NCBI GenBank assembly: GCA_900128395.1
Contig: LT649609.1
Location: 1 to 18,300 of the forward strand
Direction of reading: 5' to 3'
DNA from: Stramenopiles sp. TOSAG23-2
Taxonomy: Eukaryota; Sar
DNA length: 18,300 nucleotides
This document shows positions 1-8,369 of this stretch, piece by piece. A program made the translations under genes and the position numbers. The notes beneath the pieces are model-generated. The model was given only the letters and a program-made list of their open reading frames with translations, searched no databases and was not told the origin of the DNA. Within the stretch, counting starts at the first letter, position 1, and each line of letters starts with the position of its first letter.

Positions 1-420
1 AAAAATATCGTGCATTTTGATCATTTACATTAGGGTTAGAGATGGTAGCATTACTCAGCATTGCGGGGTCATACCCATACATGACGGGACCTCTCACTCT
101 GCTTTTCAGCACCCACATACACTCACACGAATGCCATTTCTACACTTTCCTATTATATACGAAGCTGAAACCAATACCTAAAAGTCATAAAATGATCACC
201 TAAACAATCTCCGACTGTTCTCCTGTCCATACACCATGTATAAGTCGAGCTTTACCCCGATATGTGATTTTCAAGATTGAATTATTTTAAGGTTATAGTC
301 CAAAAAATCACCAAAATATTGAAAAATTATCAGAAATATCACCAAAATACAATGTGTCGATTTTTTCTATCTAAATCTTCTACAAATTAATTCGAAATAA
401 GACACATCTCTCAACACATG

Positions 421-562
421 TCTAAAGGAAAGAAGTACATGAATATTTTGATCTAAATATGTTTTAAATGAAACTGACAAGGTAACGAATTTCTAAAGGA
501 AAGAAGTACATGAATATTTTGATCTAAATATGTTTTAAATGAAACTGACAAGGTAACGAATT
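421..562. repeat. Perfect 71-bp tandem duplication
   Basis: Bases 421-491 and 492-562 are identical over all 71 positions. Each unit starts TCTAAAGGAAAG and ends GGTAACGAATT. Perfect identity suggests a recent duplication. An assembly artefact is possible. Confidence 0.97.
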
Positions 563-1011
563 TTTTTCAAAATGGTGATTTTTTTCGAAATTAGTATGGA
601 CATAGGCTGGACTAAAAATGTAAAATCTGAAAATTATAAAAGGTTCTTTATTGTATATAAAAACACATAACTTTATCAAAATAAGTATCTACAATGATTT
701 TATATATGTTTGGTAATAAACGTTCGAGATATCTCAATATTCTTGTATCTAATTCATACTTGAATAACCGTTAAAAGTTGAAAAAAACGCGTAACCCTAT
801 AGCTGTAACTCTATTTGATAGGTGATTTTTACTTGTAGTGTCGGCTCTGTCTTACACTAATTAGTACAAAATTATTATACTTATTTTTAATAGGTTTCAA
901 TATTCCAAAAATGATATTTACAATTTATGTAAAAAATGACATTTCCATCTAAAATATGATATTTTGTATGATTTCATATTTGGTGGTATTTATATGTTAT
1001 TTTATGAAAAG

Positions 1012-1153
1012 GATGAAATTGTTAAAATGACGAGTAATTTTTACATGTATTTTGTGTTTTAAAAAAATGGATATTTTTATAAGATGAATTTGTTAAAATG
1101 ACGATGTAATTTTTACATGTATTTTGTGTTTTAAAAAATGGATATTTTTATAA
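1012..1153. repeat. Imperfect 71-bp tandem duplication
   Basis: Bases 1012-1082 and 1083-1153 are near-identical, each 71 bp long. They differ by one substitution near the start, a one-base insertion (CGAGTAA versus CGATGTAA) and a one-base change in an A-run. The sequence is unrelated to the 421-562 repeat although the period is the same. Confidence 0.95.
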
Positions 1154-1555
1154 TTTAATGATTTTTATGAATTTTATAATTTGTTTTCGTTATTTCGGTA
1201 AATTAATAATTTATTTAAGTACAAATTTTAATGTATAAATTTGATGCCAGAAATTCTGCTATCCCTAATTTCTGAAAACGTGAAATGTCAAAATTATTTT
1301 GCCAATTGATAGGAAAAATAGTATACTAGTGGAGCCTAACTTAAAAAAGGTATTTTCAAAGTTTTTCCTTTGTTTTCATGTAATGAAATGAAAAATCCAA
1401 CATTATAACAATGAAATATAAGAATTTAGGTTGAAAATGATGGTTTTATTGAAATTTGATGGAAAATATGCGCGATGTAATGGTATTGTAGTGTTATTTA
1501 GACTTGAGCTAATTTTAAGTACTATTAAACTTTGCTAATGTCATTAGACTGTAGT

Positions 1556-1567
1556 AGTACCTGGTAT
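1556..1567 (+). promoter_or_regulatory. Candidate upstream motif AGTACCTGGTAT
   Basis: This is one of three matches to AGTACCNGGTAT in the window, about 460 bp before the FN3/zinc-ribbon gene. The core TACCNGGTA is palindromic, as expected for a dimeric binding protein. The other two matches lie upstream of the docking-type gene and of the monooxygenase gene. A regulatory role is inferred only from this distribution. Confidence 0.45.
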
Positions 1568-1933
1568 TTGGTATTAGCTATACAAGTATGTAGGTAGTTC
1601 TATAAATATTATACTTACTATATAGAATATAATATATCAAATGTGCTGCTATTATTTACTTTTCTAAATATTTAACAATGCTGGAAGAATGGCACAGGCA
1701 GTGTATTATAATAATAATACCAGTAATAATAATAATTAAATACTTATATTTATTATATATATTTTAATTTTTACTTGGGGAGAATTTTCCCATAATTATT
1801 ATAAACACGACATTGTTATAGCAACTCAAAAAACTTATCCGTACATGTACGATTACCCCTTTGTATTGCCAAATACGTACCCCACGTAAAGCATTCGTTT
1901 GTATTTACCGTCATACCAAACATCGAATATAGC

Positions 1934-1940
1934 TATAAAA
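1934..1940 (+). promoter_or_regulatory. TATA-like box before the FN3/zinc-ribbon gene
   Basis: TATAAAA lies 90 bp before the start codon at 2030, in a stretch less AT-rich than its surroundings. The distance suits a short 5' leader. Such strings arise often by chance in AT-rich DNA, so support is weak. Confidence 0.3.
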
Positions 1941-2029
1941 AACGGTTGTCGACAAGAGCCACCATTACCGGTTTAACTATGTAACAGTAAGTATACTAGA
2001 TAAATATCAGTAGAAATGCACAATTAAAT

Positions 2030-2755
2030 ATGTCACATAAAGAAAAGAGACTAAGTTTAAAAAAAAAAGTTGAGAGCGCACCTGCACAGCATATAGAGGA
2101 TGATCTTCACGGAGACAATTCTCATGTGTTTATAACGAGAGACGGACATACAAAAATTGTATCAAAAGAGGAGAAAGCCAGATTAGAATGGCAAAAAAAA
2201 AATCACGAAATTCACGATGAAAAAGGTATTCAACCACCAGCTCCTTCTCGTCCACATATTGTAAAAAAGAGCTTTGATCGCGTGTCAATAGCTATTAATT
2301 GGAGACCACCAGATGAGTATTGCCACCCAAGCAAAGTGAAATACGCGTTGTTAAAATGGGATTATGCGAAGAGAAAGGAAACCTTTTTCTATGAAGAAGA
2401 GGCACAAGAGAATATAGGAGTTACTTTATATAAACATGAAGCACAAGAAATGGAAAAAAAAATTGTAAATAAAAAAATCAAATTTATCACTATTTCCAAT
2501 CTAGTCCCTGGCCAACGTTATGAATTTAAAGTCAGGTTTATGTATGATAGTAGTGTTACCGGGAGGATTGAAGACGCGGAGAAAGATGCAATAGAAGGCA
2601 AACAATCGTTGGGAACGGAAGTACATTTGCCAATGCGTATATTATCTTGTACTAAATGTGCCGCAACTCTTCTTTGGGGACTAGAAGTGTGTCCAAGATG
2701 TGCGGGGGAAGCTAGTCAAATGCCTTGGATGAGCGGAGGAAAAAAATTTCGTTAG
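2030..2755 (+). CDS. FN3-like protein with C-terminal zinc ribbon (241 aa)
   Basis: The role is unknown. The N-terminal ~65 residues are charged and probably disordered. Residues ~69-200 resemble a fibronectin type III beta-sandwich: a proline-rich lead-in, the I-N-W-R-P-P strand near 89-94, and late-strand text NLVPGQRYEFKVR (157-169) matching the conserved L-x-P-x-x-x-Y-x-F-x-V pattern. The stretch between the early and late strands is longer than in standard FN3 domains and lysine/glutamate rich. The C-terminus carries C207-x2-C210-x10-C221-x2-C224, a zinc-ribbon-type metal site. There is no signal peptide or membrane segment, so it is probably intracellular, where FN3 domains bind protein partners. 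The first in-frame ATG is used, and very short uORFs precede it. Its 3' end faces the next gene across 129 bp. Confidence 0.85.
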   Translation: MSHKEKRLSLKKKVESAPAQHIEDDLHGDNSHVFITRDGHTKIVSKEEKARLEWQKKNHEIHDEKGIQPPAPSRPHIVKKSFDRVSIAINWRPPDEYCHPSKVKYALLKWDYAKRKETFFYEEEAQENIGVTLYKHEAQEMEKKIVNKKIKFITISNLVPGQRYEFKVRFMYDSSVTGRIEDAEKDAIEGKQSLGTEVHLPMRILSCTKCAATLLWGLEVCPRCAGEASQMPWMSGGKKFR

Positions 2756-2761
2756 AATAAA
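2756..2761 (+). terminator. AATAAA directly after the stop codon
   Basis: A poly(A)-signal hexamer begins at the base after the TAG stop of the FN3/zinc-ribbon gene. If used, the 3' UTR is only tens of bases and stays within the 129-bp convergent gap. Confidence 0.4.
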
Positions 2762-2883
2762 CGGATTCGTATGAACATTTGGTACGACGTATTAAAAAAA
2801 AAGGGGTTTTGTAATGTGAGAGACACAAAATGATACCAGAAATAAATGGAATACACTATAGAAGAATCAAAAAGTCGTTTAAT

Positions 2884-2889
2884 TTTATT
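2884..2889 (-). terminator. AATAAA overlapping the stop codon
   Basis: On the minus strand the TAA stop of the EF-hand/RCC1 gene (2887-2885) sits inside an AATAAA. The lysine-rich C-terminus raises the chance of this by accident. Confidence 0.35.
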
Positions 2890-5800
2890 TTTTCGTACTT
2901 TTATGGCTACTCTCCTCAGATTTCCTTTTTGATTTCTTTTTCTTCTTTTTTTTTCTTTTTCCTTTCGAGTCTGTACTTCCTCTACTACTTCTACTACCTC
3001 TACTTCCCTTGCTATCTCTACTTCCTTTGCTGCCTTTAGAATTAACACTACCAGTCTCACTACCATCATTACTAACATTGTCATCATTTGTTTTGGTCTC
3101 ATCGCCGAAGTCTTGCTTCTTTCCTTCATTTTCACCATTCTTTTCCTCGTTTTTCCTTTCCTCTTTCCTTGCCGTTCCAAATAATCTTGAAAAAAAAGAT
3201 CTTTTCTTTTTTTTCTTAGATCCATCTTCATCATTTAACACAGTTTCTCCTTCTTTCCCCTCGTCATTATTACTATGAGGACTAAATAAACCAGAAGTAG
3301 AAATAGACCCAACTTTGCCAACAATTCCTTGCGCAGCTTTATTTTCTTCAGCTTCTTTCAAAAGTCTCTGCACTTCCTCTATCTTTTCCCCATCATCACT
3401 CTCCTCATCCATGTCATCCTCCAACATTAGTTCTAAATCCGCTGCATTCATTTCGTCAACATTCATGATCATTTTTTCTTGGTCTTCTTCTAAAAGTTTT
3501 TCTTCAATAGTCTTCTGCTCATCTTCATCATCTTCATCGTCATCTTCTTCATATTCTTGTTTTTGTGTTGCACTCGATCCAAACAGGCTTTTCTTCTTCT
3601 TCTTTTTATGGTGCCATTTTACTGGTTTTACTGGATCTTCAAGAATTAAATGTGCTATTTCTTTCAATCGCAAGACCCTACCACCTGGTGCACGTTTTAC
3701 ATAGCCTCTGCATTTTTCAACTGGCCATGAATGACGCAAAACACACAACTCACACTTCACTCCACCCCGACAAGTCAGACATTTGACTTTTGCTGATATA
3801 TTTTCTCCATATTCATCGTAATGCCCATAATATTCTTTATATTGGCGTAAGATATGAGCATTGTAAGGATCTGCTTGCACAGCACGTTTGTAACACAGCT
3901 CAACTTCGTCCGGGTCTTTATCAACATCGATTACCACTGCTGTATTCTGGGCACCACAATAAACCCTGTCCGCCGGACCTACACTTTTTGCAGTACCCCA
4001 TGTTCCGAAAATTTGACATTGGGCAAAATGTAAATAATTTGTACTCTCTAACTGCACGCGGACGTATCTGCCAACTGTATTCACAGGCAAAGACCATGTC
4101 GTACGCCTTTTCACTGCTGTGAATTTTTTCCTTGCAACAGCCATATTAAAAGAGCCAGACAAATTGTCTCCACCTGTACCCTTTTCAAAAGGAGACGCAC
4201 TGATCATAATCCAACATGGAAAAAGCCTCCTAGAATAATAATCTGGCCCCAAGGAAGGGTCAGCAGGCATATCCTCTCGATTCCAAAGTACAATCGTATG
4301 TACAACAGCTAGACGACCCATATCTACCTCCCACCATGGATTTTGATCCATTTGAGTATGTACACATTTATCTTCACCATCTCCATTATTGTCACCGTTA
4401 TTAGCGAGAATCGCTTCTCTTTTATTATACACACTACTTAATTCAGATGGTCTATTCAACCCTAAACTTTCTGAAGATACAAATAGACACTTTATAACAG
4501 TTGGCTCGTAATTAAAACGGCAACTCGTAGGATGTCCACTACAACCATGATTGTTACTACCCCAAGTATATACTTCACCATAGACAGTTACTGCCGCGGA
4601 ATGATTATTGCCACAGGCAAGCGACTTGACTGGTTTATCTTTCATTTTATTAATTACCTCAAATCTTGGACGAAATTTACCAATCGCAGCAGCCGCTCCA
4701 CATTGTAACAACTCACCCCCAGTATATTCAATGATTTGAGTGTGCCCAGTACCCCTTGTTCTTTTTTTAACAACTAAAGATATAACTGTGTGAGCCGATC
4801 CGCATGCTACCAAAGTAACCATTACATCCATCCCGACTAAATATTCAACTAAAGTTGGACGAGGATGAATTTTTTGACCATCGCCGCTACCTAAGCCGAG
4901 CCGACCTCCGTCACCACTACCCCAAACAAACAATTCTCCGCTCATACAAACGGCAGCGGAGTGAGAGTTTCCACACGATACAGTGCGAACTCTTCTATCA
5001 CCCGGCAAAGGCAAGGGTATAGGATATTGTACATAAGCTTCAAATTCTTGTGCAATTGGACCAATACCAAGTTTTCCGCTAGCAACACCACCCCATACAT
5101 ATAACTGATCACCTTTTACAATCGCAATATTGTGTGAATATCCAGCGGCAATTTTTTTCGCACCCCGACCTTTTATTGCCTCAACCAACGTTGGTACTGT
5201 CCTTTCTACACGTGCATTTGGGTCTACGTCATCAGAGGGTATACCTAGACGACCAAAAGTGCTGTCCCCCCAAGCATATAAGTCACCTGCATGATGTGCA
5301 GCTATTACATGATGAGCCCCAACACCTATAGTCTTTACACGACCACCCATTGGTGTAATAGTTGGGCCTGGTCCACGCTCCGTTATACCACCAACTACAA
5401 CTCGTCCACCACCTCTTTCTGTTCTATCAGCATAATCCACATCTCCCTCCGCCTCTCTTTGCCTCCATAGTTTATAGCGCCTCTCTAATTTTAAATATTC
5501 ACGTTTTTCGCGTTGATATTTACGTCTAGCATGCCTTTCCCGTTCTTCTTGCTGTTTAATTCCTAAAACCTCCCAAACTTCTTTAATTTCTTCTGTAAAT
5601 TTCGTAGCTTTTTCTCTATTACCACGCTTCCTAAAGTCGTAAGCTTCAAATTCAATTGTCTTCAATCGCTTTTGCTCACTTCCCCCAATCATCTTCAGCT
5701 CAAATTTTAAATCGTCGTATATTGCAAAACACAATTGTTCATTGTTTTTATTCTTACCTAATTTTGCATGATTTCGAACTTCTAACGTGAACAACAAAAC

Positions 5801-7357
5801 CTTTTGCTCCAACAACGGCAAAATATTGTCACGCATATATTTCACTTTATCATTCACATTTCCCTGAGGTGGTTTAAAAACACCGTAGTATTCGCTTACA
5901 ATTTTTAATTTTTTAAATATTAAATCTTCTTTAGAAAGTTTCTCATCTTCTTCAAGTTTTTCCAATCGCCTTGCTTCTCTCGCACGCTCCCGAACAATCT
6001 CTTGTGCTAACCAAGGAAGACGGCCTTTTATACCCAGCAAAACCTGACTTCTGTGTGTCATTTCACCCCTATTCTCCCTTGCCCACCTACTTCCAGGTAA
6101 TATTTTTTCCCACAAATGTTTCCTACCACCCCAACCAAAAATTTCCCCGAATTTATTACATGCAAATGCTGTATTTTCGCCAACCCCAACCTCTGTGACA
6201 CCTCTACCCCATAATGTTGAGCAGTGCGTTGCACAATATACATTATCAAAGTAACTAGCGTCTGGATCCATTTCATTGTTTTTCTTTTTTTCTTTCGTTG
6301 ATCCGTATACATGTAACGCACCTTGCTTTGCTAATTCGTCCGAGATCCTAGCTACTTGAAAATCTACTGGTGGGCCATTTGGTGCTACTCGTTTCGTAAA
6401 CGTTTCGTCTACCTCTTTAAAACCATCAAAAACTTGACCGGGTCTAACAGCACCATGCAAAAATTGACCACGCGTTCCACTTCCAAATAAATAGACTTGC
6501 CCCGCAACATCTAACGCATTTCCTAACTCTATATGGGCTCGTTTACGTGCGGCTGCTACATCTACTTTCTTCTGGGCTAAATTTATCATGTGTGTTCTGA
6601 ATGCTTCTGCTGTCGCAATGGCATGCGCTTCTTGATCTTCTTCTGCCTCTACTACTTCTGCCAACTTTTCCTTTAATGCCCACGGGGTCATGAACAAGGG
6701 AAGCTCAACATCCCGTTTCTCTAGCTCTTTACGAGGGTTTACAATTTCTAACCAAATTTTTTTAAATTCGTGGTATTCTACGGATCCGCTACCATCAGCA
6801 TCTGCCTTATGAAATAAATACTCTAGTTTCGCATCATCTACGGGCATTTCCATATATTCTAGCGCCAAAGAAAACTCATCCTCATCCAGGTTTCCAGATC
6901 CATCTTCATCGTACATTTCAAATGCATCTTTCGGCGATAATATAGACGAAGGTTTGAATCCAACACTGTTACCACTATTAGGATCAGTCATGAATAGAGC
7001 AACTTTTAATTCATCCAGTCCAATTTCACCAGATCCATCTGTATCACATTGCCGAAAATATTTCAATGCTTTTGCTTCACTTAGTTTAACATTAAGTTCC
7101 GGCAACATAGTCTTGAATTCCTCAAAATCAATCGCACCTGAATTGTCTTCATCAAATCTTTTAAAAACTTCTTCCGGTGTTGCCTTTCGCCAATCTACTT
7201 TATCTTTGTTCTTGTTCTCACCATCCTCATCTTCATCATCATCATCCTTCTCTTTCTCTTCTATCTTGTATTCTTCATCAGATTCTTCGTCACTATCATC
7301 GTTTTTCTTTCTAGACTCATTTTCCAATTTGTCAATCACATCCTCCTCGTCAGACAT
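2885..7357 (-). CDS. EF-hand / RCC1-repeat / discoidin multidomain protein (1490 aa)
   Basis: Probably a calcium-responsive scaffold; the exact role is unknown. An acidic N-terminus (1-55) is followed by four canonical EF-hand loops at 69-80, 105-116, 150-161 and 186-197, all with D-x-D/N-x-S-G spacing and a final E. RCC1-type blades (x-V/A-W-G-x-G-x-x-G-x-L-G) appear near 287-300, 388-411, 675-706, 735-766, 793-823, 848-890 and 911-943. A highly charged helical segment (~412-670) separates the second and third blades. Residues ~960-1120 look like an F5/8 type C (discoidin) domain: WWEVDMG at 1008-1014 and GRYVRVQL at 1096-1103. After that come an RCC1-like half repeat (1131-1145), a TPR-like helix pair (1148-1177), a Cys/His cluster (C1193, C1196, C1202, C1205, H1209, C1216) and a long acidic/lysine/serine tail. 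RCC1 propellers often act in GTPase regulation or scaffolding. It has no introns and is divergent with the 8370 gene. Confidence 0.88.
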   Translation of the reverse strand: MSDEEDVIDKLENESRKKNDDSDEESDEEYKIEEKEKDDDDEDEDGENKNKDKVDWRKATPEEVFKRFDEDNSGAIDFEEFKTMLPELNVKLSEAKALKYFRQCDTDGSGEIGLDELKVALFMTDPNSGNSVGFKPSSILSPKDAFEMYDEDGSGNLDEDEFSLALEYMEMPVDDAKLEYLFHKADADGSGSVEYHEFKKIWLEIVNPRKELEKRDVELPLFMTPWALKEKLAEVVEAEEDQEAHAIATAEAFRTHMINLAQKKVDVAAARKRAHIELGNALDVAGQVYLFGSGTRGQFLHGAVRPGQVFDGFKEVDETFTKRVAPNGPPVDFQVARISDELAKQGALHVYGSTKEKKKNNEMDPDASYFDNVYCATHCSTLWGRGVTEVGVGENTAFACNKFGEIFGWGGRKHLWEKILPGSRWARENRGEMTHRSQVLLGIKGRLPWLAQEIVRERAREARRLEKLEEDEKLSKEDLIFKKLKIVSEYYGVFKPPQGNVNDKVKYMRDNILPLLEQKVLLFTLEVRNHAKLGKNKNNEQLCFAIYDDLKFELKMIGGSEQKRLKTIEFEAYDFRKRGNREKATKFTEEIKEVWEVLGIKQQEERERHARRKYQREKREYLKLERRYKLWRQREAEGDVDYADRTERGGGRVVVGGITERGPGPTITPMGGRVKTIGVGAHHVIAAHHAGDLYAWGDSTFGRLGIPSDDVDPNARVERTVPTLVEAIKGRGAKKIAAGYSHNIAIVKGDQLYVWGGVASGKLGIGPIAQEFEAYVQYPIPLPLPGDRRVRTVSCGNSHSAAVCMSGELFVWGSGDGGRLGLGSGDGQKIHPRPTLVEYLVGMDVMVTLVACGSAHTVISLVVKKRTRGTGHTQIIEYTGGELLQCGAAAAIGKFRPRFEVINKMKDKPVKSLACGNNHSAAVTVYGEVYTWGSNNHGCSGHPTSCRFNYEPTVIKCLFVSSESLGLNRPSELSSVYNKREAILANNGDNNGDGEDKCVHTQMDQNPWWEVDMGRLAVVHTIVLWNREDMPADPSLGPDYYSRRLFPCWIMISASPFEKGTGGDNLSGSFNMAVARKKFTAVKRRTTWSLPVNTVGRYVRVQLESTNYLHFAQCQIFGTWGTAKSVGPADRVYCGAQNTAVVIDVDKDPDEVELCYKRAVQADPYNAHILRQYKEYYGHYDEYGENISAKVKCLTCRGGVKCELCVLRHSWPVEKCRGYVKRAPGGRVLRLKEIAHLILEDPVKPVKWHHKKKKKKSLFGSSATQKQEYEEDDDEDDEDEQKTIEEKLLEEDQEKMIMNVDEMNAADLELMLEDDMDEESDDGEKIEEVQRLLKEAEENKAAQGIVGKVGSISTSGLFSPHSNNDEGKEGETVLNDEDGSKKKKKRSFFSRLFGTARKEERKNEEKNGENEGKKQDFGDETKTNDDNVSNDGSETGSVNSKGSKGSRDSKGSRGSRSSRGSTDSKGKRKKKKKKKSKRKSEESSHKSTKK

Positions 7358-7688
7358 TCTTTTTATTGTAAGACGAGAACGGAATTTAACGATTAAAACT
7401 TGGGTTTAAATTAAATTTCGAACTCAATATCTTTCCACAAGACTTCAATGATTATATATGTGTCTAAAAAATAGTTTTTATCTGATTGCAATAGCTTGTT
7501 ACATGAACTAATAATGCTATATTCCATTATTATATTTAATATTTAGTTGTTGTAATTATATAATACTATGGTGTAGGCTTGGTTTTATACAACAGCCGTT
7601 GTAAAAATGTAATAGTGTAATAATCTGGTATTATTACTGTAATAATTATATTATACTAGTAATTATTAGACTAAGATATTCTCAAATC

Positions 7689-7705
7689 TACGAGGATTCC
7701 TCGTA
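7689..7705. promoter_or_regulatory. TACGAGGA inverted repeat
   Basis: TACGAGGA at 7689-7696 and its exact reverse complement TCCTCGTA at 7698-7705 flank a single T. The 8-bp arms are perfect, which suits a dimeric binding site. Three further direct copies follow within 270 bp. Confidence 0.5.
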
Positions 7706-7788
7706 TTGAGTATTGATAAGCGCCTATATAAAATGTCGCTTTTAGTTTACGTGGTAGGTGGTGGTGTGGTGGTATTAATAAATGGTAA

Positions 7789-7869
7789 ATGGCTGGATGG
7801 CACAAAGAGCCTGCTAAAAAGCTGGAAAAAGCCTGGAAAGCACCAAAACAAAAGGCTGGATTACCTTAA
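7789..7869 (+). CDS. Possible 26-residue lysine-rich small protein
   Basis: An ATG-to-TAA frame begins MAGWHKEPAKKLEKAW and continues with further K/A/P residues, ending G-L-P. It is basic and could form a short amphipathic helix with tryptophans at positions 4 and 16. A TATATAAAA string lies 56-64 bp before the ATG. The segment stands out from the AT-rich flanks, but it also shares CTGG-rich words with other non-coding spacers, so it may be only promoter sequence. I do not recognise it. Confidence 0.2.
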   Translation: MAGWHKEPAKKLEKAWKAPKQKAGLP

Positions 7870-7902
7870 AAAATGATAAATAGATAAAATGTGTCATACT
7901 AA

Positions 7903-7975
7903 TACGAGGAGTCGACTATACGAGGACGAGAACTAAATTATGGGCTGGACGTTGAGCAGTTTTTAAATACGAGGA
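7903..7975 (+). promoter_or_regulatory. Three direct TACGAGGA copies
   Basis: Exact TACGAGGA occurs at 7903-7910, 7919-7926 and 7968-7975, all on the plus strand. Together with the inverted pair at 7689-7705 this makes five copies in under 300 bp, far above chance for a half-GC 8-mer in AT-rich DNA. Confidence 0.5.
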
Positions 7976-7984
7976 ATTACCACC

Positions 7985-7996
7985 AGTACCAGGTAT
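7985..7996 (+). promoter_or_regulatory. Candidate upstream motif AGTACCAGGTAT
   Basis: Second match to AGTACCNGGTAT. It lies 374 bp before the docking-type gene and 628 bp from the start of the divergent EF-hand/RCC1 gene, just ahead of an ATGCTGG cluster. Confidence 0.45.
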
Positions 7997-8002
7997 TATA
8001 CG

Positions 8003-8031
8003 GAATGCTGGAATGCCAGAATGCTGGAATG
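8003..8031 (+). repeat. GGAATGCTGGAATGC microrepeat
   Basis: GGAATGC-type units repeat here with small variations. ATGCTGG occurs at 8005-8011 and 8021-8027, with the reverse complement CCAGCAT at 8104-8110. A similar 8-bp tandem is found before the monooxygenase gene at 13844-13869. Confidence 0.7.
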
Positions 8032-8369
8032 CACGAATTACGCATCAAGTTTTTTCGTTTTACTATTATAATTATACCAAGTAAGTCCAGTTTCCAGTGC
8101 AAGTCCAGCATCAGTTACACAGCGTACATCATGCTTTTACCATGTAATATATGTATTTCTAATAATCTATCCAGCTATCATAACACCAATTATGTAATAA
8201 TAGTTACTGTAAAGTATATGTTTTGTAAAAGTTATAAAAAAGATCAACAGATTATTATCGTCGATTTCATCTGCATAGGTTTGATTCATTGCATTACCAA
8301 AGTATTTTAAAAACAGTTAGGTAAAAAGTCCTTTGCAGTGAACGGTATTTTCTATAACTAAATCTGAAC

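Larger units (their letters stand above)
1..2029. other. Gene-less upstream region
   Basis: No ORF of convincing length or composition appears on either strand. The first ~130 bases are less AT-rich than the rest and could be the edge of an upstream gene, but no frame supports this. From about 240 onward the sequence is strongly AT-rich with homopolymer runs. It contains two separate 71-bp tandem duplications, a (TAA/ATT)-rich stretch near 1700-1770, and the promoter-like elements listed for the next gene. No tRNA-like fold was found by eye. Confidence 0.7.
7358..8369. promoter_or_regulatory. Divergent intergenic region between the EF-hand/RCC1 and docking-type genes
   Basis: About 1 kb separates the two start codons. 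It must hold both promoters. It contains five TACGAGGA motifs, one AGTACCNGGTAT, several ATGCTGG repeats, a TATATAAAA string at 7725-7733 and a TATAAAAA at 8233-8240. A 101-codon ORF at 8005-8310 is low-complexity and probably spurious. The stretch 7750-7870 is less AT-rich and contains a possible 26-codon ORF listed separately. Confidence 0.6.

Noticed and set aside
32-43. TTAGGGTTAGAG, telomere-like
   Set aside because: Only about one and a half units, with no array. Chance match.
1988-2010. GTAAGT...ATATCAG as a 5' UTR intron of the FN3/zinc-ribbon gene
   Set aside because: The would-be intron is only about two dozen bases, too short for ordinary splicing.
2752-3786. Several 70-160 codon ORFs over the 3' part of the EF-hand/RCC1 gene
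   Set aside because: They are shifted-frame or antisense readings of lysine/glutamate-rich coding sequence and give only low-complexity proteins.
8005-8310. 101-codon plus-strand ORF upstream of the docking-type gene
   Set aside because: It is rich in I/Y/S/C with no domain pattern, and overlaps promoter motifs and microrepeats. It looks like chance.
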